DNA of 64,000 nt, from assembly GCA_963705525.1 (NCBI GenBank), contig CAVPJW010000007.1, forward strand, positions 372,001 to 436,000, read 5' to 3'. Source of the DNA: CAVPJW01 sp963705525 (GTDB lineage Bacteria; Acidobacteriota; Vicinamibacteria; Vicinamibacterales; CAVPJW01). Position 1 is the stretch's first letter; each line of letters begins with the position of its first letter. Under the pieces are notes generated by a model. That model saw nothing but the letters and a program-made list of their open reading frames with translations. It was not told the origin of the DNA and did not search any database. Positions 51,084 through 58,917 of this stretch are shown here, one piece after another. The position numbers and the translations under genes were made by a program.

Positions 51084-51413
51084 CTAGACCTCAAGATAAC
51101 AAACGTCACCTTCGGTGACCAGCTCAGCCCCGGCGTTCCGGGCCGCTTCGGTCAGCGCTGCCCGAAACATCTTCTTCTCGCTGGGGCCGTTGGCCAGGCG
51201 TCTCAGAAGACCGTCTCCGCTCTTGTCGCCAATCGTCAGCGTCAGCTTCAAGCCGCGTCGCTTGAACGTCACTTTCCGGCCGTCCTCGAGCGTCAATCGC
51301 ACTGGCTTCATCGTCGCATCGATGTAATTGATCCCCACGCCGGATCCATCGGCGCGATGCCCGGCGAGCAAGTGATCGTTGGCGGGATCGAGCGCGAAGA
51401 AGCGAACCTTCAT
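51084..51413 (-). CDS. Uncharacterised 109-residue protein of the corrinoid operon
   Basis: The start overlaps the stop of the homocysteine methyltransferase gene by 4 bases (ATGA), so it is translationally coupled to it and is the last gene of the operon. It begins KVRFFALDPANDHLLAGHRADGSGVGINYIDATMKP and contains a compact beta region (LEDGRKVTFKRRGLKLTLTIGDKSGDGLLRRL) before a C-terminal helix (MFRAALTEAARNAGAELV). I do not recognise a domain. It may be a regulator or chaperone of the methyltransferase system. Confidence 0.72.
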   Translation of the reverse strand: MKVRFFALDPANDHLLAGHRADGSGVGINYIDATMKPVRLTLEDGRKVTFKRRGLKLTLTIGDKSGDGLLRRLANGPSEKKMFRAALTEAARNAGAELVTEGDVCYLEV

Positions 51414-52327
51414 CTTCCCTCCACGACCCGGGCCGCGACCAGGCCCTCCTTGAGACGACGAATGTGCGCCGGCGTGCTTCCGCAGCAGCCACCGACGATG
51501 CTGACGCCGGCGTGGAGCAGCGCCGGCAGTCCCGACGCCATCTCGTCCGGCGTCTGCCGATACACGACCTTCATGTCGATGAGCTCCGGCTGACCGGCGT
51601 TGGGCTGCGCCATCACAGGAAGTCGGCTGACCGATCGATAACGACGCACGATGTCCGCGGCCATCGCCATGTCGATGCCGGTGCCGCAGTTCAGCGCCAG
51701 GATGTCCGCCCCGCGCGCGACCATGAACTCGGCGCCTTGTTCCGGACTCACGCCCATCATGGTCCTGACCTCCTCGCCCTCGAGCATGCGATCGTAGGCG
51801 ATGGAGCCGATCACGACGGGAGCTCCCGCTTCTCGCGCGGCCCGGAGTCCGATCTCCAGCTCTTCGAGCGCCGTCTGCGTTTCGATGATGATGGCATCGG
51901 CGCCGGCCGACACGAGGGCGCGAGCCTGTTCGAGAAACGCCCGCTCAACCCGCTCTCGCGGGATCTCGCCGTACGGCTCCATCAGGCCGCCGAACGGCCC
52001 GATATCGCCGATGACGAAGCCTCCCTTTGGGCCGAATGCTTCGCGGGCGATCGCGACAGCGGCGCGATTGATGGCGTCGACCCGATCGCCTTCGTCATGC
52101 CTGTCGAGCATGATGCGGCACGCGCCGAATGTGTTCGTCAGCAAGCACTCCGAGCCCGCGTCCACGTACGCGCGCTGGATCGCCAGGATTCGTTCGGGAT
52201 GGTCGATGTTCCACGCCTCGCCGCATCCCCCCGGTTCGAGTCCGGCGAGCTGCAACTGCGTGCCCATCGCCCCGTCTCCGAGGAGCACGTGATCGTCGAG
52301 TGCGACCAGGAGCGCCGCGCGGCTCAT
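51410..52327 (-). CDS. Homocysteine S-methyltransferase (pfam S-methyl_trans, BHMT/MetH N-terminal type)
   Basis: A 305-residue zinc-dependent homocysteine methyltransferase. ATG 52327 overlaps the upstream stop (ATGA). Conserved parts are VLLGDGAMGTQLQLAGLEPGG, TNTFGACRI, the first zinc Cys in LALNCGTGIDM, and the double Cys in VSIVGGCCGSTPAHIRRL. It resembles the N-terminal module of MetH and betaine-homocysteine methyltransferase. With a corrinoid protein and an MttB-family enzyme in the same operon, it probably takes a methyl group from the methyl-corrinoid and makes methionine. A separate possibility is S-methylmethionine-dependent activity, which the context does not support. Confidence 0.87.
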   Translation of the reverse strand: MSRAALLVALDDHVLLGDGAMGTQLQLAGLEPGGCGEAWNIDHPERILAIQRAYVDAGSECLLTNTFGACRIMLDRHDEGDRVDAINRAAVAIAREAFGPKGGFVIGDIGPFGGLMEPYGEIPRERVERAFLEQARALVSAGADAIIIETQTALEELEIGLRAAREAGAPVVIGSIAYDRMLEGEEVRTMMGVSPEQGAEFMVARGADILALNCGTGIDMAMAADIVRRYRSVSRLPVMAQPNAGQPELIDMKVVYRQTPDEMASGLPALLHAGVSIVGGCCGSTPAHIRRLKEGLVAARVVEGR

Positions 52328-53082
52328 CCGGTAACCTCCGCGTCCGACGATCTCGCATCCGCCCGATAGCGCGCATACGGTGCGCGGCGAAACGCGCACG
52401 GAGACAGGTCGCACCACTGACACGCTTCGTTTGCGGTCATCGTGTAATGCTGCTCGGTCAGGCCCACCGCCGCAAGCATGGAGTTCTTCGGCGACACCAT
52501 CCCGGACGACAGCATGACGAGCGGCCCGGTGTCGTTGCCGAACAGTCCGAAGAGTACATGTTGATCGGTGAAGTCCCAGTCCGAGCATCCCGGACTGAGC
52601 GGCGGGAGCGCCGTCAACTTCGCCGCCCCCGCCATGCGGCATACGGCAATCGAGGTTCGACGCACGAGCGCTTCGACCAGCGCGGCGCCGAGCCGATCCA
52701 GAAAAAACGCCTCGTCTGGCCGATCATCTTTCCACAACCGATCGGTTTCCGCGTCCACCTCGGGCCCGGCACTGACGGCGATGACCGCCAGGCTCGGCGA
52801 GTGGCCATGCCGCAGCCGCGACCCGAGCGCTGCGCTTCTGAGCACGGTGCCATCTGCCAGCGTCACGACGTCGGACTTTACTCCCGCGACTCCAAACTGC
52901 TTCGCCACCGAAAATGGCCGTCCGTGGTGCGCGTACCACTGCCGGGCGGACTTGGCCCGCTCGGCAAGAATCTCCGTCAGCGGCTGACGACGCGGAAGGC
53001 CGAGGAGGCGGCAATACTCGGAGTCGGGCACTTCGAGTGCCAGAGCTGGTTCTTCGTTCTTCGTGATTGGTCCTTCGTTCAT
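52324..53082 (-). CDS. MetH-activation-domain-like protein (AdoMet-dependent corrinoid reactivation)
   Basis: A 252-residue protein. The C-terminal half holds LSPGCSDWDFTDQHVLFGLF and VMLSSGMVSPKNSMLAAVGL, which resemble the SPGY and S-M-x-P-x-x-S motifs of the AdoMet-binding reactivation domain of cobalamin-dependent methionine synthase. A C-terminal CQWCDLSPCAFRRAPY has three Cys and could bind a metal. It overlaps the homocysteine methyltransferase gene by 4 bases. The first residues (MNEGPITKNEEP) come from a short-word array at the start codon. It likely helps methylate or reduce inactive cob(II)alamin; a RACo-type activator is also in the operon. Confidence 0.68.
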   Translation of the reverse strand: MNEGPITKNEEPALALEVPDSEYCRLLGLPRRQPLTEILAERAKSARQWYAHHGRPFSVAKQFGVAGVKSDVVTLADGTVLRSAALGSRLRHGHSPSLAVIAVSAGPEVDAETDRLWKDDRPDEAFFLDRLGAALVEALVRRTSIAVCRMAGAAKLTALPPLSPGCSDWDFTDQHVLFGLFGNDTGPLVMLSSGMVSPKNSMLAAVGLTEQHYTMTANEACQWCDLSPCAFRRAPYARYRADARSSDAEVTG

Positions 53083-53115
53083 GGGGTCCGAAACTGATGA
53101 CTGAAACTTCCAAGG

Positions 53116-54750
53116 TCAGCCGTTCAACACCTCAGCCCCGAAAGGCACGAACTGACACCCTTCGACGAAGCAGTCGAAGAACCTCGGATGCGTTTCGAGC
53201 CGGACGTGCTCGATGCGCCTGACGCGCTCCTCGATCTCTTCGCGTCGCGGCCGTGACAAGAGCGCCATGGCCGCGCCTTCGAGCGCCGCGTTTCCAACCT
53301 GGATGATGCGGTCCCTGGGCAGATCGGGAATGAGCCCGATCCTGCACGCGGCGTCCACGTCGAGATGGCGCGAGAATCCACCGGCGAGATAGAGGCGTGA
53401 CACCTGGTCCGATCTCACACCGTACACGTCGAACATCACGCGAAGACCCGCCGCGTTGGCACCCTTGGCCTGGGCCAGTTCATTGATGTCCGCCTCGGAG
53501 AGCGACAATCCATGCTCTTCGTCGATGACGAACTCGCTGGCCCCGTCAACATACCGACCGGCCTCATTCATCCTGTCCGTGCGTCTCAGTTCGGAGAGAA
53601 GATCCACGAGCCCTGAACCGCAGACACCGACGGGTGCCTCCTCGCCAATCACGTACGTCTCGACCGTACCGTCCTCCCGGATGGCAATGCGCTCGATGGC
53701 GCCGTCGAGCGCCGGCATCCCGCAGCTAATCGCGCCGCCCTCGAATGCGGGACCCGCCGGGCACGACGCCGCAATGAGCCGGCGCCTGTTGCCGAGCACG
53801 ACTTCCGTGTTCGTGCCGATGTCCATCACGGCTCGCACCTCGTCGCCGTCACCGAGGTGTGTGGCGAGCACGCACGCCGCGGCGTCGGCGCCGAGGTGGC
53901 TGGCAATCAGCGGCAGCGCGTAGACCCGCCCGTTCGGATGGACCGGCAGCTTCAATCGGGCGGCTCTCAAGGCCAGGCTCGTCGTCAGCCGCTTGCCGTC
54001 AATCAGTTCGGCCTCAGTCACCGACCGATACGGCATCTGCCCAATCGGCTGCACGTCCAGGCCGAAGAACAGATCGCGCATGGTCGTGTTGCCGACGAGG
54101 ACGACTTCGTAGATGGAGAGCGGGTCGCAGGGCAGCGATTCGATGGCGTGCGACAGGTAGCCCGTCAGCGTGCGTTGCAGGAGTCGGCCGCGCTGTTCGC
54201 CGTCGAAGCGGATGCGGGCCATGATGTCCGATCCGCCGAAGCGCTGCGGATTCTCGAAGGAGTAGGTCGCGCGGAGCGATCCGCTCTCGAGATCGTACAG
54301 CCGCATCGCAACCGTTGTGGTGCCCACGTCGATCGCGAGGCCGTGGATGGGCTGCGATGATCGGGCGATGACCTCGCCATCGAGCAGCACGTCATCGCCT
54401 CGTCGCGTCACCGCGGGTTCGAGCGGCACAGAGACCGCTTCCAGCCCGGACGATTCTGTTTCGATGCGCAGCGAGCCGCGGCGAAGGGTGTGGCAACGGA
54501 TAGTTCCGACGCTCGCAGCAAGGCGGGCACGGCAGGACAATCGGAAGCGGCCAGAGAGGTGCCCTTCCTGAGGCGCCGGAGGCGTCAGGAGATCCATGCC
54601 TTCCTCGATCTCGACGAGGCACTCGCGGCACTTGCCCTGCTTGAAACAGGACGTCGGGACGCGCACACCCAGCGCTTCGGCGCATTCGAAGAGGCTCGCG
54701 CCTTCAGCGGCACTGATAGTGACGCCGTTGATGAGGACGTGAAGCGACAT
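53116..54750 (-). CDS. RACo-type reductive activator of corrinoid proteins (ASKHA, DUF4445)
   Basis: A 544-residue protein. The N-terminus (about 1-90) is a 2Fe-2S ferredoxin module with Cys residues in TSCFKQGKCRECLVEI and LSCRA. From about residue 135 comes an ASKHA ATPase domain with GLAIDVGTTTVAMRLYD (phosphate 1), MDIGTNTEVVLGN (phosphate 2), and an adenosine-type GVCGSGLVDLLS motif. RAMA/RACo proteins use ATP and an electron donor to reduce the corrinoid cob(II) to cob(I). It lies between the MetH-activation-like gene and the corrinoid-protein gene; the gap to the latter (54751-54848) holds the hairpin element described separately. The role in this operon follows from its family. Confidence 0.86.
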   Translation of the reverse strand: MSLHVLINGVTISAAEGASLFECAEALGVRVPTSCFKQGKCRECLVEIEEGMDLLTPPAPQEGHLSGRFRLSCRARLAASVGTIRCHTLRRGSLRIETESSGLEAVSVPLEPAVTRRGDDVLLDGEVIARSSQPIHGLAIDVGTTTVAMRLYDLESGSLRATYSFENPQRFGGSDIMARIRFDGEQRGRLLQRTLTGYLSHAIESLPCDPLSIYEVVLVGNTTMRDLFFGLDVQPIGQMPYRSVTEAELIDGKRLTTSLALRAARLKLPVHPNGRVYALPLIASHLGADAAACVLATHLGDGDEVRAVMDIGTNTEVVLGNRRRLIAASCPAGPAFEGGAISCGMPALDGAIERIAIREDGTVETYVIGEEAPVGVCGSGLVDLLSELRRTDRMNEAGRYVDGASEFVIDEEHGLSLSEADINELAQAKGANAAGLRVMFDVYGVRSDQVSRLYLAGGFSRHLDVDAACRIGLIPDLPRDRIIQVGNAALEGAAMALLSRPRREEIEERVRRIEHVRLETHPRFFDCFVEGCQFVPFGAEVLNG

Positions 54751-54764
54751 GGTGAAATTGAACG

Positions 54765-54852
54765 ATGAAGTTCTTAGTGCTTAGTACTTGGTTCACCGCC
54801 AGGTCCAATGCGCCCTGCCTAAGCACTAAGCACCAAGCACTAAGAACTTCAT
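54765..54852. repeat. Inverted repeat built from the ATGAAGTTCTTAGTG element
   Basis: ATGAAGTTCTTAGTG at 54765-54779 and its inverted copy at 54838-54852 face each other, with further complementary CTTAG/CTAAG words between them. They fold to a long imperfect stem that separates the corrinoid-protein gene from the RACo gene in a same-strand operon. Confidence 0.75.
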
Positions 54853-55496
54853 GATTCACCCATCCCCACCAGCCTCTTGAACAGCTCAACTGCGCTGGCC
54901 GCGTCGGCGGCATAGCCATCCGCACCGATCTGCTTCGCATAGTCCTGGGACACCGGAGCGCCGCCGACACAGAGCTTGACGTCGTTCAGCCCAGCCTCCT
55001 TGAATTTCTGCACGACGGTCTTCATGTACACCATCGTGGTCGTCAGAAGCGCGCTCATGCCGACGATGGCGGCCTTGTGCTCGGTGGCAGCCTGGATGAA
55101 ACGCTCGGCGGAGGTGTCGGTGCCGAGATCGACTATGGTGAAACCGGCGCCCTCCGACATCATGCCGACGAGGTTCTTGCCGATGTCGTGCAGGTCGCCT
55201 TTGACCGTTCCCATCACGATGACGGCCGCGCTCTTGCTCTCTTCCTTGCGCTCGATGAGAAGCGGACGAAGGATCGCCATGCCCGCCTTCATGGCCCGCG
55301 CGGCGAGCAGCACCTCGGGAACGAAGATGCGGTTGTGCCTGAAGTCCTCGCCGACGACACGCATGCCCGCGATGAGGCCGTCCTCGAGCACTTCCATCGC
55401 CGGTCGGCCCTCGGCAAGCGCTTCCTCCGTCATCTTCTTGACGATTTCGTGCTTGCCCTCGAAGAGCAGCTGATTCATCAGCGCGTAGTCGATCAT
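54849..55496 (-). CDS. Corrinoid protein, methyltransferase-associated B12-binding (MttC/MtbC-like)
   Basis: From ATG 55496 (MIDYALMNQLL) the protein has 215 residues. The N-terminal four-helix cap (about 1-80) with GMRVVGEDFRHNRIFVPEVLLAARAM is followed by a Rossmann-like B12 domain. It carries the base-off cobalamin motif GTVKGDLHDIGKNLV (DxHxxG) and the downstream GLSALLTT-type stretch (here GMSALLTTTMVYM) and VGGAPVSQDYA. The start overlaps the MttB-family stop by 4 bases. It would carry the methyl group on its corrinoid between the MttB-like enzyme and the homocysteine methyltransferase. Confidence 0.9.
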   Translation of the reverse strand: MIDYALMNQLLFEGKHEIVKKMTEEALAEGRPAMEVLEDGLIAGMRVVGEDFRHNRIFVPEVLLAARAMKAGMAILRPLLIERKEESKSAAVIVMGTVKGDLHDIGKNLVGMMSEGAGFTIVDLGTDTSAERFIQAATEHKAAIVGMSALLTTTMVYMKTVVQKFKEAGLNDVKLCVGGAPVSQDYAKQIGADGYAADAASAVELFKRLVGMGES

Positions 55497-56959
55497 CGGG
55501 GCTCGCCCTCGACTGGTGGAAGGACGACCCCCGGTTCGCTGCACGTGCGCCGGAACATCTCCTGGATATCCTTGTGGAGCGCGGAATCGAGCGGCGGCTC
55601 CTCGTACGCTGCCAGCGCCTCATCGACCACTTCGAGCGCGCGCTGCCGCCAGCTCTTCGACCCCTGTTCCTGCCATTGATCCCAGTTCGTCCGATCGACC
55701 ATCGGGCCGGGCAGATAGAGCTCATCCGGCCAGTGCGTCAGCGTGTGCTCGGACGTCAGCAGGTGTTTGTCGCGCACGAGCTCGTCGAGAAGCGCAGCCG
55801 ACGGCAGGTCTTCCTTGACCTCGACCGGACGGACAAATCGGCGAGCATGCGCGACCACTTCGTCGTCGAAGGCGAGCTTCTCGAGGCTGAAGCAATTGAC
55901 GTAGTCGAGCATGCCCGGGCCCGAGACGGAGTTGAAGCCGGCCAGCGCGGCCAGAAATGCCCCGACGCCCGTTTCCATCCCCGACTGCGGATCGTTGAAC
56001 TTGGCGTCGGACAGCGCCATGTACGCCTGACACGGCAGCGACAGGTGTTTGGCGACTTGCGCGTAGCCGCAATACACCTGAAGCGCTTCGACTGCCGTCA
56101 TCGGATTGGTCAGGAGCCGCATGTGGAACGACGCCGGCGCGCCACCGAACAGAACGGGCGTGCCCGGTCGAACGAGCTGCATGATGGTCAGACCGCTCAA
56201 GACCTCGGCCGTGTGCAGCACCAGCGCGCCGACCGGGCTCGACGGCGAGATCATACCGAGAAGGAGCACCGGAACGATCTCGACGGGGATGCCCCATTCG
56301 GCGCAATCGATCATGTTCGACAGCGGATCTTCGCCCCAGCGGAGCGGCGTGTTGGGACAGCAGGTGAAGATCGACATCGGCCGCGCGATCAGATCGTCTT
56401 TCCCGTCGCGAAAGTGCGCCATCACTTCGGCCATCCGCGGCACGCCCCACGCGGTGAAGGCACCCGACACCACCGGGCGACGCGAATAGCTGAGCGCGAG
56501 ATACAGCCGCCAGCCGTCGGCCATGTCCTGCGGGATGTCCTTGGGAATGAAGGCCGTCGACAGATACGAGATGTGCTTCAGGCCGTCGGCGACCTTGATG
56601 TATTCGATGAAATCGGCGGTCTTTCCCTCGCGCATCTGCTCGGTTTTTCGATCGAGGATGCGGAGGGCAGACGAGGCCGGAACGAAGTGGACGTTGTCGC
56701 CTTCGAGCACGGCGTTCGCATTCCCCGTGCGGTCGAAGAGCGTGATAGACGAGGGCGCTGTCTTCAGCGCCTGCTCGACGACCTTGCGAGGGAACGTGAC
56801 TCGATGACTAACCGCGTCAGCCGTCAGGCCAAGGGCCGCCAGGCGGTCGCGGCCGGCCTGGTCCTCGATGAGCACACCCGTCCGGGCGAGCGTGTCGATG
56901 GCCTCATCGACAATGCGCGAGACCAGTGACGGGTCGAGTACCTGCAGGGTTGGGCGCAT
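55493..56959 (-). CDS. MttB-family methyltransferase without pyrrolysine
   Basis: A TIM-barrel methyltransferase of 488 residues from ATG 56959, the normal size for the trimethylamine/glycine betaine methyltransferase family. Internal conserved stretches are VLEGDNVHFVPASSALRILD, FIEYIKVADGLKHISYLSTAF, ARPMSIFTCCPNTPLRWGEDP, GALVLHTAEVLSGLTIMQL, and MSGP-like SVSGPGMLDYVNCFSLEKL. The classical enzyme contains pyrrolysine read through an in-frame UAG; this gene is open with no internal TAG, as in the non-Pyl betaine, carnitine and proline-betaine enzymes. It should demethylate a quaternary or tertiary amine onto the corrinoid protein encoded next. TACAAT on the minus strand at 56981-56986 supports the 56959 start. 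Confidence 0.87.
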   Translation of the reverse strand: MRPTLQVLDPSLVSRIVDEAIDTLARTGVLIEDQAGRDRLAALGLTADAVSHRVTFPRKVVEQALKTAPSSITLFDRTGNANAVLEGDNVHFVPASSALRILDRKTEQMREGKTADFIEYIKVADGLKHISYLSTAFIPKDIPQDMADGWRLYLALSYSRRPVVSGAFTAWGVPRMAEVMAHFRDGKDDLIARPMSIFTCCPNTPLRWGEDPLSNMIDCAEWGIPVEIVPVLLLGMISPSSPVGALVLHTAEVLSGLTIMQLVRPGTPVLFGGAPASFHMRLLTNPMTAVEALQVYCGYAQVAKHLSLPCQAYMALSDAKFNDPQSGMETGVGAFLAALAGFNSVSGPGMLDYVNCFSLEKLAFDDEVVAHARRFVRPVEVKEDLPSAALLDELVRDKHLLTSEHTLTHWPDELYLPGPMVDRTNWDQWQEQGSKSWRQRALEVVDEALAAYEEPPLDSALHKDIQEMFRRTCSEPGVVLPPVEGEPR

Positions 56960-56980
56960 GGGGTGAATCCCGGACCGTAG

Positions 56981-56986
56981 ATTGTA
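56981..56986 (-). promoter_or_regulatory. -10 box of the corrinoid operon
   Basis: GGTACAAT on the minus strand is centred about 25 bases before ATG 56959. It argues against the longer frame from 56998. No riboswitch-like fold is seen between this box and 57158. Confidence 0.4.
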
Positions 56987-57002
56987 CCTCACGGTCACAA
57001 TC

Positions 57003-57045
57003 CAAGGTCTCAGAGTCGAAGGGTCTTGAGGACAGGGTGGCCATA
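57003..57045. repeat. GGTCTCAGAGTCGAAGGGTC-type short array
   Basis: GGTCTCAGAGTCGAAGGGTC and following words, spaced by 8-9 bases, occupy the first part of the divergent gap upstream of the MttB-family gene. It is of the GGTCGAA word class. Confidence 0.45.
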
Positions 57046-57158
57046 CGAGGGCGGGACGACGTCGCGAGCTTGTTGCTCAAGGCGTGAGGCCTCCGGCTGC
57101 AACTCCGACCGTGCCTCTCGGACGGTTCGCTAAAATGCATGCCACACGGAGGACCCGC

Positions 57159-58380
57159 ATGACCTGGACCCGTTGTCGACTTCGATTGGCACTTGTCGTT
57201 CTCTGGGCGGGGACGCTCTATTCGGGCACGGCCCTGGTGGCGCAGCAGGCCGTGAAGCCCTCATCGGCCTACTTCCCCGACCGCTTCGACTGGCAGCGCA
57301 AACGTCCGGAGGACGTCGGGATGGACGCGGCGCTCGTCGATCAGGCCGTCAAGCTCGCCATCGAGAAGGAGAATCCTGACACAAAGGATCTAGCCATCTC
57401 GATCGCGACGAGTTTCGGCGCGAAGGAGCCGTTCGATACGCCGATCGGACCGACCAAAGAGCGCGGCGCGGCCAACGGCATCGTCATCCGCCACGGCTCC
57501 GTGGTCGCCGAATGGGGCGACACACGGCGCGTGGACATGACGTTCAGCGTCACGAAGTCGTTCCTCTCGACGGTCGTGGGGCTCGCGTGGCAGGACGGGC
57601 TGATTCACGACGTGAACGATCGCGTGCGCGACTACGTGCCGCTGCCGGGCCTCTTTGACAGCCCGCACAACGCAGAAAATCACGTGGGACCACCTGCTGC
57701 GGCAGACGAGCGACTGGCAGGGCACGCTGTGGGGGAAACCGGACTGGGCCGATCGTCCCGTCGGCGACAAGCCTTCGGACTGGCCGAACCGCCCGATGTC
57801 CGAGCCCGGCGCCAAGTACAAGTACAACGACACGCGCGTGAACCTGCTTGCGCTGTGCGCGCTGCAGGTGTGGCGACGGCCGCTGCCCGAGATCCTCCGC
57901 GAGCGCGTCATGAATCCAATCGGCGCGTCCAACACGTGGCGCTGGCACGGCTACGAGAATTCCTGGATCGAGCTCGACGGCCAGAAGATGCAGTCGGTGA
58001 GCGGCGGCGGCCATTTCGGCGGCGGCATGTTCATCAACGCCTGGGACATGGCGCGCTTCGGCTATCTCTTCCTGCGCAACGGGTCGTGGAACGGCAAGCC
58101 CATCGTGTCGGAGAAATGGATCGCGATGGCGCGGACTCCCGGCTCAGCCAATCCTGAATACGGCTACATGAACTGGTTCCTCAACACGGGCCGCAAGCCG
58201 CTTCCCTCGACGCCGGAATCGAGCGTCACCTTCGAAGGCAACGGCGCCAACATCATCTACATCGACTGGGACAACGATCTCGTCGCGGTCGTGCGCTGGA
58301 TCGATGGAGGCGACGCGCTCGACCAGGTGCTCGGGAAACTCGTCGCGGCGTGTAAGCCCACAAATACCGCTGGGCGGTGA
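57159..58380 (+). CDS. Secreted serine hydrolase (beta-lactamase class C fold), frameshifted
   Basis: ATG 57159 has CGGAGG six bases upstream; a signal peptide follows (LRLALVVLWAGTLYSGTALVAQ). The catalytic SVTK is in DMTFSVTKSFLST. At about 57670-57680 one base breaks the frame. In the next frame the protein continues from QKITWDHLLRQTSDWQGTLWGKP, with the Tyr motif YKYNDT, a GGG HFGGGMF stretch and WNGKPIVSEKWIAM, to the stop at 58380. One-base repair gives about 405 residues, so error or very recent decay is likely. It probably hydrolyses an ester or peptide outside the cytoplasm. Confidence 0.78.
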
Positions 58381-58445
58381 AGTTGAAGAGTTCCAGGGTC
58401 GGGTCGCAGGGTCGGAAGAGTCTAAGGTCGAAGGGTTTAAGGAGT
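58381..58445. repeat. GGTCGAA/GGTCGCAGG degenerate array
   Basis: AGTTCCAGGGTCGGGTCGCAGGGTCGG and AAGGTCGAAGGG repeat the GGTCG word at 7-10 base steps between the serine hydrolase stop and the four-helix pseudogene. Confidence 0.55.
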
Positions 58446-58463
58446 TTCTTCTCAGATACGCCG

Positions 58464-58812
58464 TCAGCGATGCGATTCCGGCGGCAATTCGTCGGCCGAG
58501 GTACTTCGCCGCCGTCGGCGGTCGGACGTGCTGACATACCCCAGGTCTTCGGCGGCGTAGTAGAGACTGCGTACTTCGCCGCACGATCCCTTCGCAAGAT
58601 CGAGAAACCGCGCAAAATCCGCGATCGGTCGCTCGTTCAAATCCTTCCGCGAGGTTGTTCATGACTGACAGACCGGCGCGTTGCAAGTGATTGCACAGCG
58701 CGAATTCATTCCGCGTACGGACCTCCGACAGTCGCCGTAGATAAGCTCCCGAACCAGCTGCCGCGCCTGCCGCCACACCCACAGATCCTCAAAGCGCGTT
58801 TGCCCTCTCCAT
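58464..58812 (-). pseudogene. Four-helix-bundle (23S rRNA intervening-sequence-type) protein, broken by three frameshifts
   Basis: Three reading frames in order show one protein: ATG 58812 region with RFEDLWVWRQARQLVRELIY, then SEVRTRNEFALCNHLQRAGLSVMNNLAEGFERATDR, then ADFARFLDLAKGSCGEVRSLYYAAEDLGYVS to a stop at 58464-58466. The FEDL-VW, LC-xLxRA-xSVxxNLAEGFER and GSCGEVRSL blocks are the signature of the four-helix-bundle family first known as the 23S rRNA intervening-sequence protein. It is too broken to be one gene as written. Several indels so close together favour sequence error or pseudogenisation; read depth would decide. Confidence 0.75.
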
Positions 58813-58839
58813 CGATTTGAGAATGTGCAATTGCCCAGT

Positions 58840-58884
58840 CCGTTCTTGACCCTGCAACCCTTTGACTCTGCGACCCTGAGACCA
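58840..58884. repeat. CCCTGCGACC-type array before the second ADOP gene
   Basis: TTGACCCTGCAACCCTTTGACTCTGCGACCCTGAGACC, built from CGACC/GACC words at 8-9 base spacing (the GGTCG word on the other strand), runs up to the permease gene. Confidence 0.55.
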
Positions 58885-58917
58885 ACCATTTACGTTGTCC
58901 GCGTCCGTCCAACCGCC

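Noticed and set aside
52328..52642. Longer N-terminus for the homocysteine methyltransferase
   Set aside because: That segment is a shadow of the MetH-activation-like gene; ATG 52327 gives the conserved start and an ATGA overlap.
55493..56959. Possible pyrrolysine UAG in the MttB-family gene
   Set aside because: The frame is open over the full family length with no internal TAG, and no pyl genes are seen.
56987..57158. Cobalamin riboswitch upstream of the corrinoid operon
   Set aside because: The gap is short, holds a repeat array and a -10 box, and I see no B12-box-like conserved core.
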